Origin: Marinobacter salarius
GTDB taxonomy: Bacteria > Pseudomonadota > Gammaproteobacteria > Pseudomonadales > Oleiphilaceae
Assembly (NCBI GenBank): GCA_000831005.1
Contig: CP007152.1
Span: 62,001 to 126,000, forward strand
Reading direction: 5' to 3'
DNA length: 64,000 nt
Position 1 is the stretch's first letter, and every line of letters begins with the position of its first letter. Position numbers and translations under genes: made by a program. Below are positions 1 to 8,501 of this stretch, piece after piece. Below the pieces are notes generated by a model. The model saw nothing but the letters and a program-made list of their open reading frames with translations, ran no database searches and was not told the origin of the DNA.

Positions 1-483
1 CGCGTAGGCGCATGGCCAGGGCTACGGCGAGTCCGCCACCGGCTGAGTCGCCCGCGAGGCATAGGGTTGCAGGCGGGTGCCTTCGTCCAGCAAGGCGCGG
101 TAAACCATTTCGGCATCGTCCAGTGCCGCGGGGAAGGGGTTCTCCGGTGCCAGTCGGTAGTCGGGAGTAACCACCATCGCGCCACTGAATTTCGACAGGT
201 GGCCGGTTATTCCCTTGTGCGTTTTTGGCGAGCCTATGATGTAACCACCGCCATGGAAATACAGTATGACCCCGTGAGGGTTATCGCTGTGACAGGCCCG
301 GGTGATCGAAAGCCCTTCTGCCTGGATGTCTTCAAACCGGGTGCCACGTGGCGGAATCGATGTCAGGTAGGCCTTGCTGATCAACCGGCGTTGCAGGGCA
401 ACGGGAATCGCGGGATGCAGCAGGGGACGAACGAGTCGGTTCATGGTCTGGCGCAGGCCGGCTTCCAGGGCGGTTTGTATCAT
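1..483 (-). CDS. alpha/beta hydrolase (HSL/acetyl-esterase family), partial, frame break
   Basis: This is the N-terminal part of a hormone-sensitive-lipase-type esterase that runs off the left edge of the window. The oxyanion-hole motif HGGG is visible (YFHGGGYIIGS), followed by the family-typical DYRLAPENPFPAA. The frame breaks near position 74. Reading on in the shifted frame gives LCLAGDSAGGGLAVALAM, which holds the GDSAGG nucleophile elbow, so one base is missing from CGC-CTGC and the protein is probably intact in the organism. ATG at 483 is chosen because GGAG lies 6 nt upstream; an in-frame TTG at 489 is less likely. The physiological substrate cannot be told from sequence. It is divergent from the hydrolase starting at 582. 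Confidence 0.8.
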
Positions 484-516
484 CGGCAACTCCGGGGTTG
501 TGGTGTGCTAATCTAA

Positions 517-532
517 GCACCAAGCTTAGTGC
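517..532. promoter_or_regulatory. inverted repeat in divergent hydrolase promoter region
   Basis: GCACcAAGCTTaGTGC is a near-perfect 16-bp palindrome, mismatched at one symmetric pair, centred in the 98-bp gap between two divergent hydrolase genes. It resembles a dimeric regulator operator. No regulator gene lies next to it, so which protein binds, if any, is unknown. Confidence 0.3.
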
Positions 533-581
533 AGACACACTGCTATTTTCATACCCATTCATGACAGGCGTTTAACTCTAC

Positions 582-1601
582 GTGTACTGGAAAACAGATA
601 CCATAGAAATTCCGAACTGGGACAGGGCGTCGTTACTCGAGCGAATGTCGCCCTTCGAGCCTGAAAGCCAGGAACAACTCAGCGAGGATATGGTGGCCTA
701 CTGCCGGTTCTACGGCCTCGATCTCTGGGTAGAACACCCGGAGGTCAGCTATCGCCAGGGTTATGTGATGGCGGACCGGCACCAGGTGATGGTCCACTAT
801 TTTCGCCTTCCGGATCAGTGCAAGCCCCGGGGCACGGTGTTTATCCTGCATGGCTACTTTGACCATGTAGGGCTATACAGCCAGTTGATCGACCGTTGCC
901 TGGGTGCGGGCTTTGATGTGCTCGCCTATGATCAGCCCGGGCACGGGCTGTCCAGTGGCACACCGGCGGCGATTGGTAGTTTTCTCGAGTATCAGGCCGT
1001 GCTGACGGATGTCATGGCCAGTGTAAGGCGTCACGTGCGGGCGCCCTGGTATGCGGTCGGGCAAAGTACGGGCGGGGCTATCCTGATTGATTACCTGCTG
1101 ACCAACCATCACGACCGGGAAACCTCGGATTTTCGTAGGGTGGTACTGCTGGCACCGTTGATCAGGCCGATGGGGTGGCTGGGTGCCAAAGTTCTGCACA
1201 GCCTGGTAAAACCCTTTATATCGCGATGGCGACGGGCGTTTGGGGCCAACAGTGGAAACTCGCGTTTCCTGAAGTTCCTCAGGGACTACGATCCGCTCCA
1301 GGCCAGGGCCGTACATGTGGACTGGGTTTCTGCATTACGGCAGTGGGTACCGCATATTGAGTCCGCCCGCCCGGTGGATTTTCCGATTACCGTGGTGCAG
1401 GGGGAAAAGGACCTGACTGTAGACTGGCAGCACAATCTGCGGATTATCCGCAATAAATTTTCCTCTGTGGAGGAACTCCGGATACCGGATGGGCGTCATC
1501 ATCTAGTAAACGAAGCCCAGGATTTACAGGCAACCGTATTCAATACCATTGTGGATACGTTTGAAAACGACCATGACGGGTCTCTGTCTGAGGCCAGTTA
1601 A
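582..1601 (+). CDS. alpha/beta hydrolase, lysophospholipase/monoacylglycerol lipase-like (Hydrolase_4)
   Basis: A 339-residue serine hydrolase with no signal peptide, so probably cytosolic. In order it shows the oxyanion-hole segment FILHGYFDHVG (about residue 90), the nucleophile elbow GQSTGG (about residue 161; Ser nucleophile), and a late His in DGRHHLVNE. The acid is probably in the VVQGEKDLTVDW segment. This arrangement matches PldB/MGL-type lipases acting on monoacyl lipids or other esters. The start is GTG at 582; no better in-frame start is seen. The reading frame is intact. It is followed 63 nt later by an OmpA-like lipoprotein gene in the same direction. Exact substrate unknown. Confidence 0.8.
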   Translation: MYWKTDTIEIPNWDRASLLERMSPFEPESQEQLSEDMVAYCRFYGLDLWVEHPEVSYRQGYVMADRHQVMVHYFRLPDQCKPRGTVFILHGYFDHVGLYSQLIDRCLGAGFDVLAYDQPGHGLSSGTPAAIGSFLEYQAVLTDVMASVRRHVRAPWYAVGQSTGGAILIDYLLTNHHDRETSDFRRVVLLAPLIRPMGWLGAKVLHSLVKPFISRWRRAFGANSGNSRFLKFLRDYDPLQARAVHVDWVSALRQWVPHIESARPVDFPITVVQGEKDLTVDWQHNLRIIRNKFSSVEELRIPDGRHHLVNEAQDLQATVFNTIVDTFENDHDGSLSEAS

Positions 1602-1664
1602 GGAAAGCCAATGGCGGCACCATGCCGCGAACAGTCATACCTTGGAAAGACTTTGGAGAATGCC

Positions 1665-2321
1665 GTGAAGAAAACGATTGTAGCTTTTGCCGTCGCCACC
1701 GTGGGTCTTGGCGGCTGTATGACATACGATCCTTACACCGGTGAGGAAAAAACCTCTAGCGCCACGAAAGGCAGCATTATCGGGGCCATTGGTGGTGCCG
1801 CCGTCGGCGCTGCAACCTCCAGCAGCAGTGACCGTGGCAAAGGCGCACTGATTGGTGCCGCATCCGGTGCGGCCATTGGTGGTGGTATCGGTTATTACAT
1901 GGATAAGCAGGAAGCGCAGTTGCGCCGCAAACTCGAGGGTTCCGGTGTTCGCGTTGTACGCAATGGTGACGAAATTGAACTGGTCATGCCGGGCAACATC
2001 ACCTTCGACGTCAACCAGTCCTCCATCAAGCCGTCGTTCAGCAACACGCTGGAATCCGTGGCGCTGGTACTGAAGGAATTCGACAAGACCATCATTCAGA
2101 TCGAAGGCCATACCGATAGCACTGGCTCGCGGGATTACAACCAGTTGCTGAGTGAGCGCCGCGCTGGGTCAGTCAGGGATTTCCTTTTGAATCAGGGTAT
2201 CGCACCCAAGAGGACCCGTGCGACAGGTTATGGCCCGCGCTACCCGATTGCCTCCAACGACACCGAAAGCGGACGTGAACAGAACCGTCGCGTTGAGCTG
2301 ACACTGGTTCCCATGCAGTAA
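1665..2321 (+). CDS. OmpA-family glycine-zipper outer-membrane lipoprotein (YiaD-like)
   Basis: A 218-residue lipoprotein. GTG at 1665 is chosen because TTGGAG lies about 5 nt upstream and it gives a clean lipoprotein signal: KK, a hydrophobic stretch, then the lipobox LGGC with the acylated Cys near residue 17. Next comes a glycine-zipper region (GSIIGAIGGAAVGAA and GALIGAASGAAIGGGIGYY, about residues 35-90). A C-terminal OmpA peptidoglycan-binding domain follows, with EGHTDSTGSRDYN and the terminal NRRVELTLVP. The protein is expected to sit in the outer membrane and hold the peptidoglycan. A strong hairpin follows the stop codon, so the gene probably ends its transcript. Confidence 0.88.
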   Translation: MKKTIVAFAVATVGLGGCMTYDPYTGEEKTSSATKGSIIGAIGGAAVGAATSSSSDRGKGALIGAASGAAIGGGIGYYMDKQEAQLRRKLEGSGVRVVRNGDEIELVMPGNITFDVNQSSIKPSFSNTLESVALVLKEFDKTIIQIEGHTDSTGSRDYNQLLSERRAGSVRDFLLNQGIAPKRTRATGYGPRYPIASNDTESGREQNRRVELTLVPMQ

Positions 2322-2341
2322 TATCAGCACAGACTGATTGA

Positions 2342-2382
2342 GCGACTCCGGGTCATGCCCGTGTTCCGGAGTCGCTTCCTTC
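2342..2382 (+). terminator. intrinsic terminator after OmpA-like lipoprotein
   Basis: A perfect 10-bp stem (GCGACTCCGG at 2342-2351 pairing with CCGGAGTCGC at 2366-2375) is followed by a pyrimidine-rich tail (ttccttccttttctt), 20 nt after the lipoprotein stop codon. Confidence 0.75.
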
Positions 2383-2604
2383 CTTTTCTTCTCCTTCCCC
2401 ATTTTGCTTCCTGTCTCAACCTTCAACGTCTGCCTTTGTTCATTAAAGCTTGTTTATGAGAGCCGAATTGGCCTCATCTGACCTGAATCGCCCTTCAATG
2501 CATGGAACGGTGAAGGGGAATGTCCCGTGGTGGAACACAAGGCTCTATGTTGTCCGTTCCCGGTGAGCCTCAATCATGGAAAATGAGCAAATGGGAGATC
2601 TGCT

Positions 2605-3897
2605 TTGACAACAACGATCACAAAAACAATTGGTTTTACCCTCAGTGTTCTCTTGGCCGCCCCGGCCTTCGCAGAACTGTCGGATGGTGTCGGCCTGACG
2701 GGCACTTCGGAAGCCTCCGAATCCGCGCTTCAGCCGGGAGATCGCATACCGGGGCGCTATATCCTCACACTGGCCCCGTCGATTCCTGACATGCTGGGGC
2801 TTGCCGACCTGCAGGCAAGCGTCGAATCGCTTCTGGTGGCCGTAGGTGGTGGTGATATTCTGCATGTATACCGAACTGCGATGACCGGTGCGGCGGTCAC
2901 GATGACAGAGCCGCAGGCAGCACTGTTGTCATCCCTGCCTGGCGTGCTGGCAGTTGAGCCCGACCAGGTTGTTGCCGCAAATGCGGTGACGCAGGGTGAT
3001 GCCACCTGGGGGCTGGACAGGATCGATCAGCCGGTGCTCCCCCTGGATGAGCAATATAGCTACCCGTCCTCTGCCGGTAACGGAGTCAGTGTCTATATCA
3101 TCGACACAGGTCTGCGGGATAGCCACGATGAGTTTGCCGGACGGGTGATTGAAGGCCGTAACTTTGCGGTGAACGATACGGGCTTGCTGGGGTTGGGTGG
3201 GTTGCCGTTGATCGGCCCGATCGTCAACATTGGTGGCGAGACTGACCCGGAAGACACCACAGACTGCAATGGTCACGGGACCCATGTCGCCAGTACCGCA
3301 ACTGGCACCGTCTATGGCGTTGCCAAGAACGCATCCATCTCGGCCGTGCGGGTGTTGGATTGCTCCGGTGCCGGTTCTAACGCGGATGTGATCGCAGGTG
3401 TTGACTGGGTGGCTGAGAACCATCAGGCGCCGGCCGTTGCCAATATGTCCCTTGGTGGAGGAAATTCAGACGCTCTGGACGATGCCGTGCGTGGTGCGAT
3501 AGAGCAGGGAGTGACGTTCGTCGTGGCCGCCGGTAACAGCGATGCTGACGCCTGTTCCGGCTCTCCAAATCGGGTTGCATCAGCGGTAACCGTAGGAAGC
3601 ACTACCCGCGAGGATCAACGATCGTCGTTTTCCAACCACGGAGAATGTCTGGACCTGTTTGCCCCGGGGTCTGACATCACCGCGGCCTGGTACCAGGAGG
3701 ACGATGAAGTAAACACCATCAGCGGGACCTCTATGGCATCGCCACACGTAGCGGGCAGCGTTGCCCTGATCCTGGGGGCTGAACCCGATCTGTCACCGGC
3801 ATCGGTCAGCACCAGGCTGGACGAGCTGGCGACCAGAAATGTACTTGGGAGTATTGAAGAGGGCTCTCCCAATCGTCTGCTAAGAGTGCCGCAGTAA
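2605..3897 (+). CDS. secreted subtilisin-like serine protease (S8) with I9 prodomain
   Basis: A 430-residue extracellular protease of proteinase-K type. A Sec signal peptide ends at AFA (about residue 23). An inhibitor-I9-like propeptide follows (about residues 45-125, with the typical ending GVLAVEPDQVV). The S8 catalytic domain carries the Asp in IIDTGLRDSHDEF, the His in NGHGTHVAST, the oxyanion Asn in VVAAGNSDADAC and the Ser in GTSMASPHVAG. There is no C-terminal extension, so it should be a compact soluble enzyme. The start is TTG at 2605 with GGGAG about 8 nt upstream; the nearby ATG codons are out of frame. It stands alone between two hairpins. Role: probably extracellular protein degradation for nutrition. 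Confidence 0.88.
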   Translation: MTTTITKTIGFTLSVLLAAPAFAELSDGVGLTGTSEASESALQPGDRIPGRYILTLAPSIPDMLGLADLQASVESLLVAVGGGDILHVYRTAMTGAAVTMTEPQAALLSSLPGVLAVEPDQVVAANAVTQGDATWGLDRIDQPVLPLDEQYSYPSSAGNGVSVYIIDTGLRDSHDEFAGRVIEGRNFAVNDTGLLGLGGLPLIGPIVNIGGETDPEDTTDCNGHGTHVASTATGTVYGVAKNASISAVRVLDCSGAGSNADVIAGVDWVAENHQAPAVANMSLGGGNSDALDDAVRGAIEQGVTFVVAAGNSDADACSGSPNRVASAVTVGSTTREDQRSSFSNHGECLDLFAPGSDITAAWYQEDDEVNTISGTSMASPHVAGSVALILGAEPDLSPASVSTRLDELATRNVLGSIEEGSPNRLLRVPQ

Positions 3898-3905
3898 TGC
3901 TTGAG

Positions 3906-3936
3906 GGCCGGAACGATCCCGTTCCGGCCATTTATC
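3906..3936. terminator. hairpin between convergent subtilase and coiled-coil gene
   Basis: A perfect 10-bp stem GGCCGGAACG (3906-3915) with CGTTCCGGCC (3920-3929) and a 4-nt loop sits between two convergent genes. The plus side continues with atttatcgtttcc, a weak U-run, so it probably acts as a terminator for the subtilase and possibly for both genes. Confidence 0.6.
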
Positions 3937-3941
3937 GTTTC

Positions 3942-4226
3942 CTAGTTCTTCCCGCCGGGAAGCCACTCGTCAATCCTTGCCTTCAGGTCCCGCAACTGGT
4001 CTTCCCCTGAATCCCGGATTTCCGAAATCTTCTTGCGTGCTTCTTCGACGTGTTCTTCCAGCGCCTGAATGCGCTCGGAGAAATCTTTCTGGATTTCAGC
4101 CTCTGCCTGGTCGTCCTGGGCTTTTGCCATCCTTTCCTCAGCATCGGCCTGCAGGCTCTGGATCTGTTTGCTCCAGTACTCGGTCTGGGTTTCCAGTTTT
4201 TTCTGCAATGACTCCTTCAGTGACAT
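3942..4226 (-). CDS. small coiled-coil hypothetical protein
   Basis: A 94-residue, highly charged, helix-favouring protein without signal peptide, transmembrane segment or cysteine. Heptad-like patterns run through almost the whole length (for example LQKKLETQTEYWSKQIQSLQ and RIQALEEHVEEARKKISEI), ending in DEWLPGGKN. An AGGAG-type site (reading from 4237) precedes ATG at 4226, supporting the start. I do not recognise a named family; small coiled-coil proteins of this kind are common in gammaproteobacteria and have no assigned function. It is transcribed alone. Confidence 0.65.
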   Translation of the reverse strand: MSLKESLQKKLETQTEYWSKQIQSLQADAEERMAKAQDDQAEAEIQKDFSERIQALEEHVEEARKKISEIRDSGEDQLRDLKARIDEWLPGGKN

Positions 4227-4366
4227 GGAATGCTCCTTGGAGTGAATGTTGGATGCAATGTTAAAGCTTTCACTTCCATCATGGCTGCATCTGATGACAT
4301 CTCAAGGTCAAGTGCCCTAAAAGAGGATTAATAAGAGGTCATGTGCGGGAGTTGGCCTGTTTGGCC

Positions 4367-4400
4367 ATAAAAAAGCCGGGACCTGTTGGCCCCGGCTTCT
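4367..4400 (-). terminator. intrinsic terminator of serA
   Basis: Read on the minus strand: AAGCCGGG, a 10-nt loop, CCCGGCTT, then a run of T (tttttat). It lies 26 nt beyond the serA stop codon. This is a canonical intrinsic terminator. Confidence 0.85.
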
Positions 4401-4425
4401 TTGTGGTGCTGAAACACCGTCTGGA

Positions 4426-5654
4426 TCAGAACAGCACGCGGCAGCGGATGGTGCCTTTGACTTTCAGCAGTTTCTCAAGTGCCAACTCGCCGTACTCCTT
4501 GTCGACGTCGATCACCACGTAACCAATGTCTTCCTTGGTTTGCAGGTACTGGCCACAGATGTTGATGCCGTTTTCCGAGAACACCTGGTTGATTTCCGAC
4601 ATCACGCCCGGCACGTTTTCGTGGATGTGCAGCAGGCGGTGCTGGTTCGGATGTGAGGGCAGGGCCACTTCCGGGAAGTTCACGGAAGAGACAGACGTGC
4701 CGTTGTCGCTGTACATGGCCAGCTTTTCTGCCACTTCGCGGCCAATGTTTTCCTGTGCCTCAATGGTGGAGCCACCGACGTGCGGAGTCAGGATCACGTT
4801 GTCGAACTCGCGCAGTGGAGAGATGAACTCTTCATTGTTGGACTTGGGTTCAACGGGGAAGACATCAATGGCGGCGCCCAGGAGCTTGCCACTGCCCAGG
4901 GCATCGGCCAGGGCGTCAATGTCTACCACGGTACCCCTGGAAGCGTTCATCAGGATGCTGCCCGGCTTCATCTGGGCAAACTGCTCGGCCTTGAACATGT
5001 ACTTGGTGGACGGCGTTTCGGGAACGTGCAGGCTGATCACATCGCAGGTGTTGAGCAGCTCCTGCAGGGTGCCTACCTGGGTGGCATTGCCGATGGACAG
5101 TTTGGACACCACGTCGTAGAAGTACACGTCCATGCCCAGCCTTCGGCCAGCACGCTGAACTGGGTGCCGATGTTGCCATAACCGATGATGCCGAGCTTCT
5201 TGCCACGGATTTCGTAGCTGTCCTTGGCGGACTTCAGCCATTCACCACGGTGGGCCTTGGCGTTTTTCTCAGGTACGCCGCGCAGCAACAGAATCGCCTG
5301 GGCCAGAACCAGCTCCGCCACACTGCGGGTGTTGGAGAAAGGTGCGTTGAAAACAGCGATACCGCGACGGGTGGCCGCCTGAAGGTCAACCTGGTTGGTG
5401 CCAATGCAGAAACAGCCCACCGCTACCAGCTTCTGGGCAGCGTCGAATACCTTCTCGGTCAGCTGGGTGCGTGAGCGGATACCCACGAAATGAGCGTCGG
5501 CGATTTTCTCCACCAGCTCGTCTTCGGCCAGTGAATGAGTCAGGAATTCGATGTTGGTATAGCCTGCGGCGTTCAGGGTATCAATGGCGGACTGGTGCAC
5601 GCCTTCCAGCAGCAGGATGCGGATTTTGCTCTTTTCAAGAGACGTATTTGACAT
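4426..5654 (-). CDS. serA: D-3-phosphoglycerate dehydrogenase (one frame break)
   Basis: First enzyme of phosphorylated serine biosynthesis: NAD-dependent oxidation of 3-phosphoglycerate. The N-terminal substrate domain is followed by the nucleotide-binding motif KLGIIGYGNIGTQ. Further on are the catalytic Arg region (MNASRGTVVDIDAL) and the His of TPHVGGSTIEAQENIG. A C-terminal ACT domain (HRLLHIHENVPGVMSEI... to the end) is the serine-feedback site. The true start is ATG at 5654 (MSNTSLEKSKIRILL). The frame breaks at about 5138: VLAEG must be joined to LGMDVYFYDVV, restored by one C in GGC-CTGGGC. Joined length is about 409 residues, equal to the E. coli enzyme, so this is a read error in an essential biosynthetic gene. 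It is divergent from the flavoprotein at 5834. Confidence 0.95.
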
Positions 5655-5735
5655 GGGCTTGCTTCCGAACCTTTCGTCACATGAAATGACCCGTGAGGAC
5701 CGCTGTTGGCGGGCGGGCTCACAGAACAGGGGCGG

Positions 5736-5745
5736 TATGATACCA
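5736..5745 (-). promoter_or_regulatory. extended -10 promoter of serA
   Basis: On the minus strand the sequence TGGTATCAT gives a TGn extension (5745-5743) and a TATCAT -10 hexamer (5742-5737), about 80 nt upstream of the serA ATG in the divergent intergenic region. Confidence 0.45.
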
Positions 5746-5833
5746 TAAACGCAGATTTTCACAGCGCGTCGGACCACCTGAATCAACTCTGCCTACCGGC
5801 GCCTGATTAACCCTTTGCGAGACCGGACTATCC

Positions 5834-7237
5834 ATGAATCCTGAACAGATCGTTGCCTCCCTCAAAGCCCTGATGGAAGCGGGCCAGACCCCCGGAAAAG
5901 TGCTGACTGACGCGGCCGACCTGGAAAATTACGGCAAGGACTGGACGAAGATCTATCCACCCAAGCCCGTGGCCATTGTTTTGCCCAAGACGACGGAACA
6001 GGTGCAGGCGCTGGTGAGGTTTGCCAACGAGAACCAGGTGGCTCTGGTGCCTTCTGGTGGGCGCACCGGCCTGAGTGCCGGAGCCGTGGCGGCCAATGGT
6101 GAGGTTGTGGTGGCGTTTGACAACATGAACCAGATTCTGGACTTCAGCGCCAGCGACCGCACCGTGAAGTGTCAGGCCGGGGTAGTGACGGAACAACTGC
6201 AGACCTACGCCGAAGACAACGGCTTGTATTATCCCGTGGATTTCGCCTCGGCCGGTTCCAGCCAGCTTGGCGGCAACCTCTCCACCAACGCCGGTGGTAT
6301 CAAGGTAATCCGCTACGGCATGAGCCGGGACTGGGTGGCTGGTCTGAAAGTGGTCACCGGCAAGGGGGATATCCTCGATCTGAACAAAGATCTGGCGAAG
6401 AACAACACCGGGTACGACCTGCGCCATCTGTTTATCGGCGCGGAAGGCACTCTCGGATTTATTACCGAGGCCACCATGAAGCTCTCTCGCAAGCCGGATA
6501 ATCTGACCGTGCTGGTGCTGGGCCTGAACGACCTGACCAACACCATGGACGTGCTGCAGGCGTTCCAGAAGCAGATCGATCTGACCGCCTACGAGTTCTT
6601 CTCCCATCAGCCATGGGGCATGTACTGGCCCATGGCCAGGTGCAGGCGCCGTTCGAAACCGAGGCTCCGTACTACGCGCTGCTGGAATTTGAGGCGGTGT
6701 CCGACCAGGTGATGGACGATGCCATGGGCGCTGTTCGAACAGTGCGTGGAAAACGGCTGGGTGCTGGACGGCGTTATCAGCCAGAGCGAAACCCAGGCCC
6801 TGAACCTTTGGCAACTGCGGGAGCGCATTTCAGAGTCCATTGCACCGCGTACGCCGTATAAGAACGATATCTCTGTGGTGGTTTCCAAGGTGCCAGGGTT
6901 CCTGCAGGAAATCGACGCGGTGGTCACCGAGCACTACCCGGATTTCGAGATTATCTGGTTCGGCCACATCGGCGACGGCAACCTGCACCTGAACATCCTC
7001 AAACCGGAAGACCTGGCCAAAGAGGATTTCTTTGAGAAATGCCAACAGGTGAACAAATGGGTCTTCGAGATTGTCGAACGTTATCAGGGCAGTGTGTCTG
7101 CCGAGCATGGTGTCGGCATGACCAAGAAGCCGTATCTGGAGTACACGCGCAGCGCCGCTGAAATTGCCTACCTGAGGGGCATCAAGCAGGTGTTCGACCC
7201 CAAGGGTGTGATGAACCCCGGCAAGATATTTGACTGA
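5834..7237 (+). CDS. FAD-binding oxidase, D-2-hydroxyglutarate dehydrogenase-like (two compensating frame breaks)
   Basis: A VAO/PCMH-type flavoprotein of about 467 residues. The N-terminal FAD-binding_4 domain shows VPSGGRTGLSAGAV and the SSQLGGNLSTNAGG loop. The C-terminal FAD-oxidase domain shows HIGDGNLHLNI and SAEHGVGMTKK, the metal and active-site motifs of the D-lactate/glycolate/D-2-hydroxyglutarate dehydrogenase group. Its position divergent from serA is the arrangement seen in Pseudomonas, where the neighbouring enzyme is D-2-hydroxyglutarate dehydrogenase. That enzyme removes the D-2-hydroxyglutarate which SerA makes from 2-oxoglutarate. The frame breaks at about 6612 (one G lost, CAG-GCC) and returns near 6728 (one extra G in atgggcg). 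Alternatives: D-lactate dehydrogenase or GlcD. Confidence 0.8.
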
Positions 7238-7281
7238 AGGCGTTCAGGCGATGCGGGTGGTGGCTCCTGGGAGCGACCTGA

Positions 7282-7788
7282 ATGGTAGAGCAGCTTTCCG
7301 AGTGTGAAGGCGACTGTTTTCTCCTGACCCCCAACCGGTCCATGAACTGGCGGGGCAATATCCGCATTTGGCTTGCGGCTGTGTTGCTTTCGCTGGTTAT
7401 TTCCACTGGCATGCTACTGGCCGGAGCATGGCCGGTATTGCCGTTCGCGGGTCTTGAGTTGACCGCATTGGCGGCGGCGTTCTACTACACCTCCCGTCAG
7501 TGCCAGAGGCGCGAAGTGCTCACGTTCGCACCGGAGCTGATCCGCCTGGAAAAAGGCCTGACCCAGAAGGAGCGGGAATGGGAGCTGCCCCGGCGCCACA
7601 CCCGCGTATGGCAGGACATGCCACGTCATCCTTGGACTCCCCCAAAGCTTCACCTGCAGTTCCGGGGTGAGGAAATTTCCCTCGCACCCTTTCTCAATAT
7701 CGATGACACCAAGGAACTGGTTGCGATCCTGGAGAGGCATGGGCTGAGGGTGGAAAAACGGCGCCGGCCGGAGAAGCGCTGGTTCTGA
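7282..7788 (+). CDS. DUF2244 membrane protein
   Basis: A 168-residue protein matching the DUF2244 pattern. A short N-terminal segment ends in LTPNRSMNWRG. Two hydrophobic helices follow (about residues 30-48 and 54-70, IWLAAVLLSLVISTGMLLA and LPFAGLELTALAAAFYY). The soluble C-terminal part contains LIRLEKGLTQKEREWELPR. The ending is strongly basic (EKRRRPEKRW). In other proteobacteria such proteins are often encoded near cytochrome oxidase genes; here the context gives no such clue. Function unknown. Confidence 0.75.
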   Translation: MVEQLSECEGDCFLLTPNRSMNWRGNIRIWLAAVLLSLVISTGMLLAGAWPVLPFAGLELTALAAAFYYTSRQCQRREVLTFAPELIRLEKGLTQKEREWELPRRHTRVWQDMPRHPWTPPKLHLQFRGEEISLAPFLNIDDTKELVAILERHGLRVEKRRRPEKRWF

Positions 7789-7820
7789 ATACATTCATCT
7801 GACAATCAAAGTGTTGCTGT

Positions 7821-8501
7821 ATGAAAGATCACATCGTTGTGCTCAGCGGCGCCGGTATGAGCGCCGAAAGCGGACTCTCCACGTTTCGCGATAATGGCGG
7901 CCTGTGGGAACAACACAGTGTCTATGACGTGGCGACGCCAGAAGCCTTTGCCCGAAACCAGGAACTGGTGCTGCGCTTCTACAATGAGCGCCGACGGCAG
8001 TTGAAGTCGGCACAACCAAATGACGCCCACCGCTTGCTGGCGGAACTGGAGCAGCATTACCGGGTAACGATCATTACCCAGAACGTGGACAACCTGCATG
8101 AGCGGGGCGGCTCCAGCAATGTTATACACCTGCACGGCGAACTCACCAAAGCCCGCAGTTCGACGCATCCGGAACTGATTTACGACATCGGATTCAACGA
8201 CATACAGCCCGGAGACACCTGTGATCGCGGCTCCCAGCTTCGGCCGCACATCGTATGGTTCGGCGAGGAAGTGCCGATGATCGAGGCCGCAGCGGAGATC
8301 GTGCCCACCGCAGATCATCTGCTGATTGTGGGCACGTCCCTGCAAGTCTACCCCGCAGCCGGGCTGGTGGATCTGGTGAATTTCGATGTGCCGGTAACGG
8401 TCATCGATCCTGGTGAACCGGCGAGCCTTTCGAGGGCGAAGGTTATTCGCAAGGGCGCCGGTGAGGGCGTTGCGGAGTGGATGAAGGGGCTGGGGTTATA
8501 A
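7821..8501 (+). CDS. cobB: NAD-dependent protein deacylase (sirtuin, zinc-cysteine-less)
   Basis: A 226-residue class III sirtuin that removes acyl groups from lysine using NAD. It shows the NAD-binding GAGMSAESGLSTFRD, the QNVDNLHERGG segment and the catalytic His in HLHGEL. It also shows the YxxR pair (YNERR) associated with succinyl/malonyl selectivity, and the late GTSLQVYPAAGL motif. Between HLHGEL and VWFGE the usual four zinc-binding cysteines are absent: only one Cys (GDTCDRGSQLRPHIVWFGE) is present. Sirtuins of this reduced type exist in other bacteria, so it is likely a real variant. Its end overlaps the convergent kinase gene by 6 bp. Confidence 0.9.
   Translation: MKDHIVVLSGAGMSAESGLSTFRDNGGLWEQHSVYDVATPEAFARNQELVLRFYNERRRQLKSAQPNDAHRLLAELEQHYRVTIITQNVDNLHERGGSSNVIHLHGELTKARSSTHPELIYDIGFNDIQPGDTCDRGSQLRPHIVWFGEEVPMIEAAAEIVPTADHLLIVGTSLQVYPAAGLVDLVNFDVPVTVIDPGEPASLSRAKVIRKGAGEGVAEWMKGLGL

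Noticed and set aside
6612..6730. Treating the D2HGDH-like gene as two separate genes
   Set aside because: The breaks compensate (one loss, one gain) and the middle segment reads GHVLAHGQVQAPFETEAPYY in the shifted frame, continuous with the family.
5828..6814. A 328-codon minus-strand ORF opposite the D2HGDH-like gene
   Set aside because: Shadow of the FAD-binding domain; His- and Gln-rich low-similarity translation and no ribosome site.
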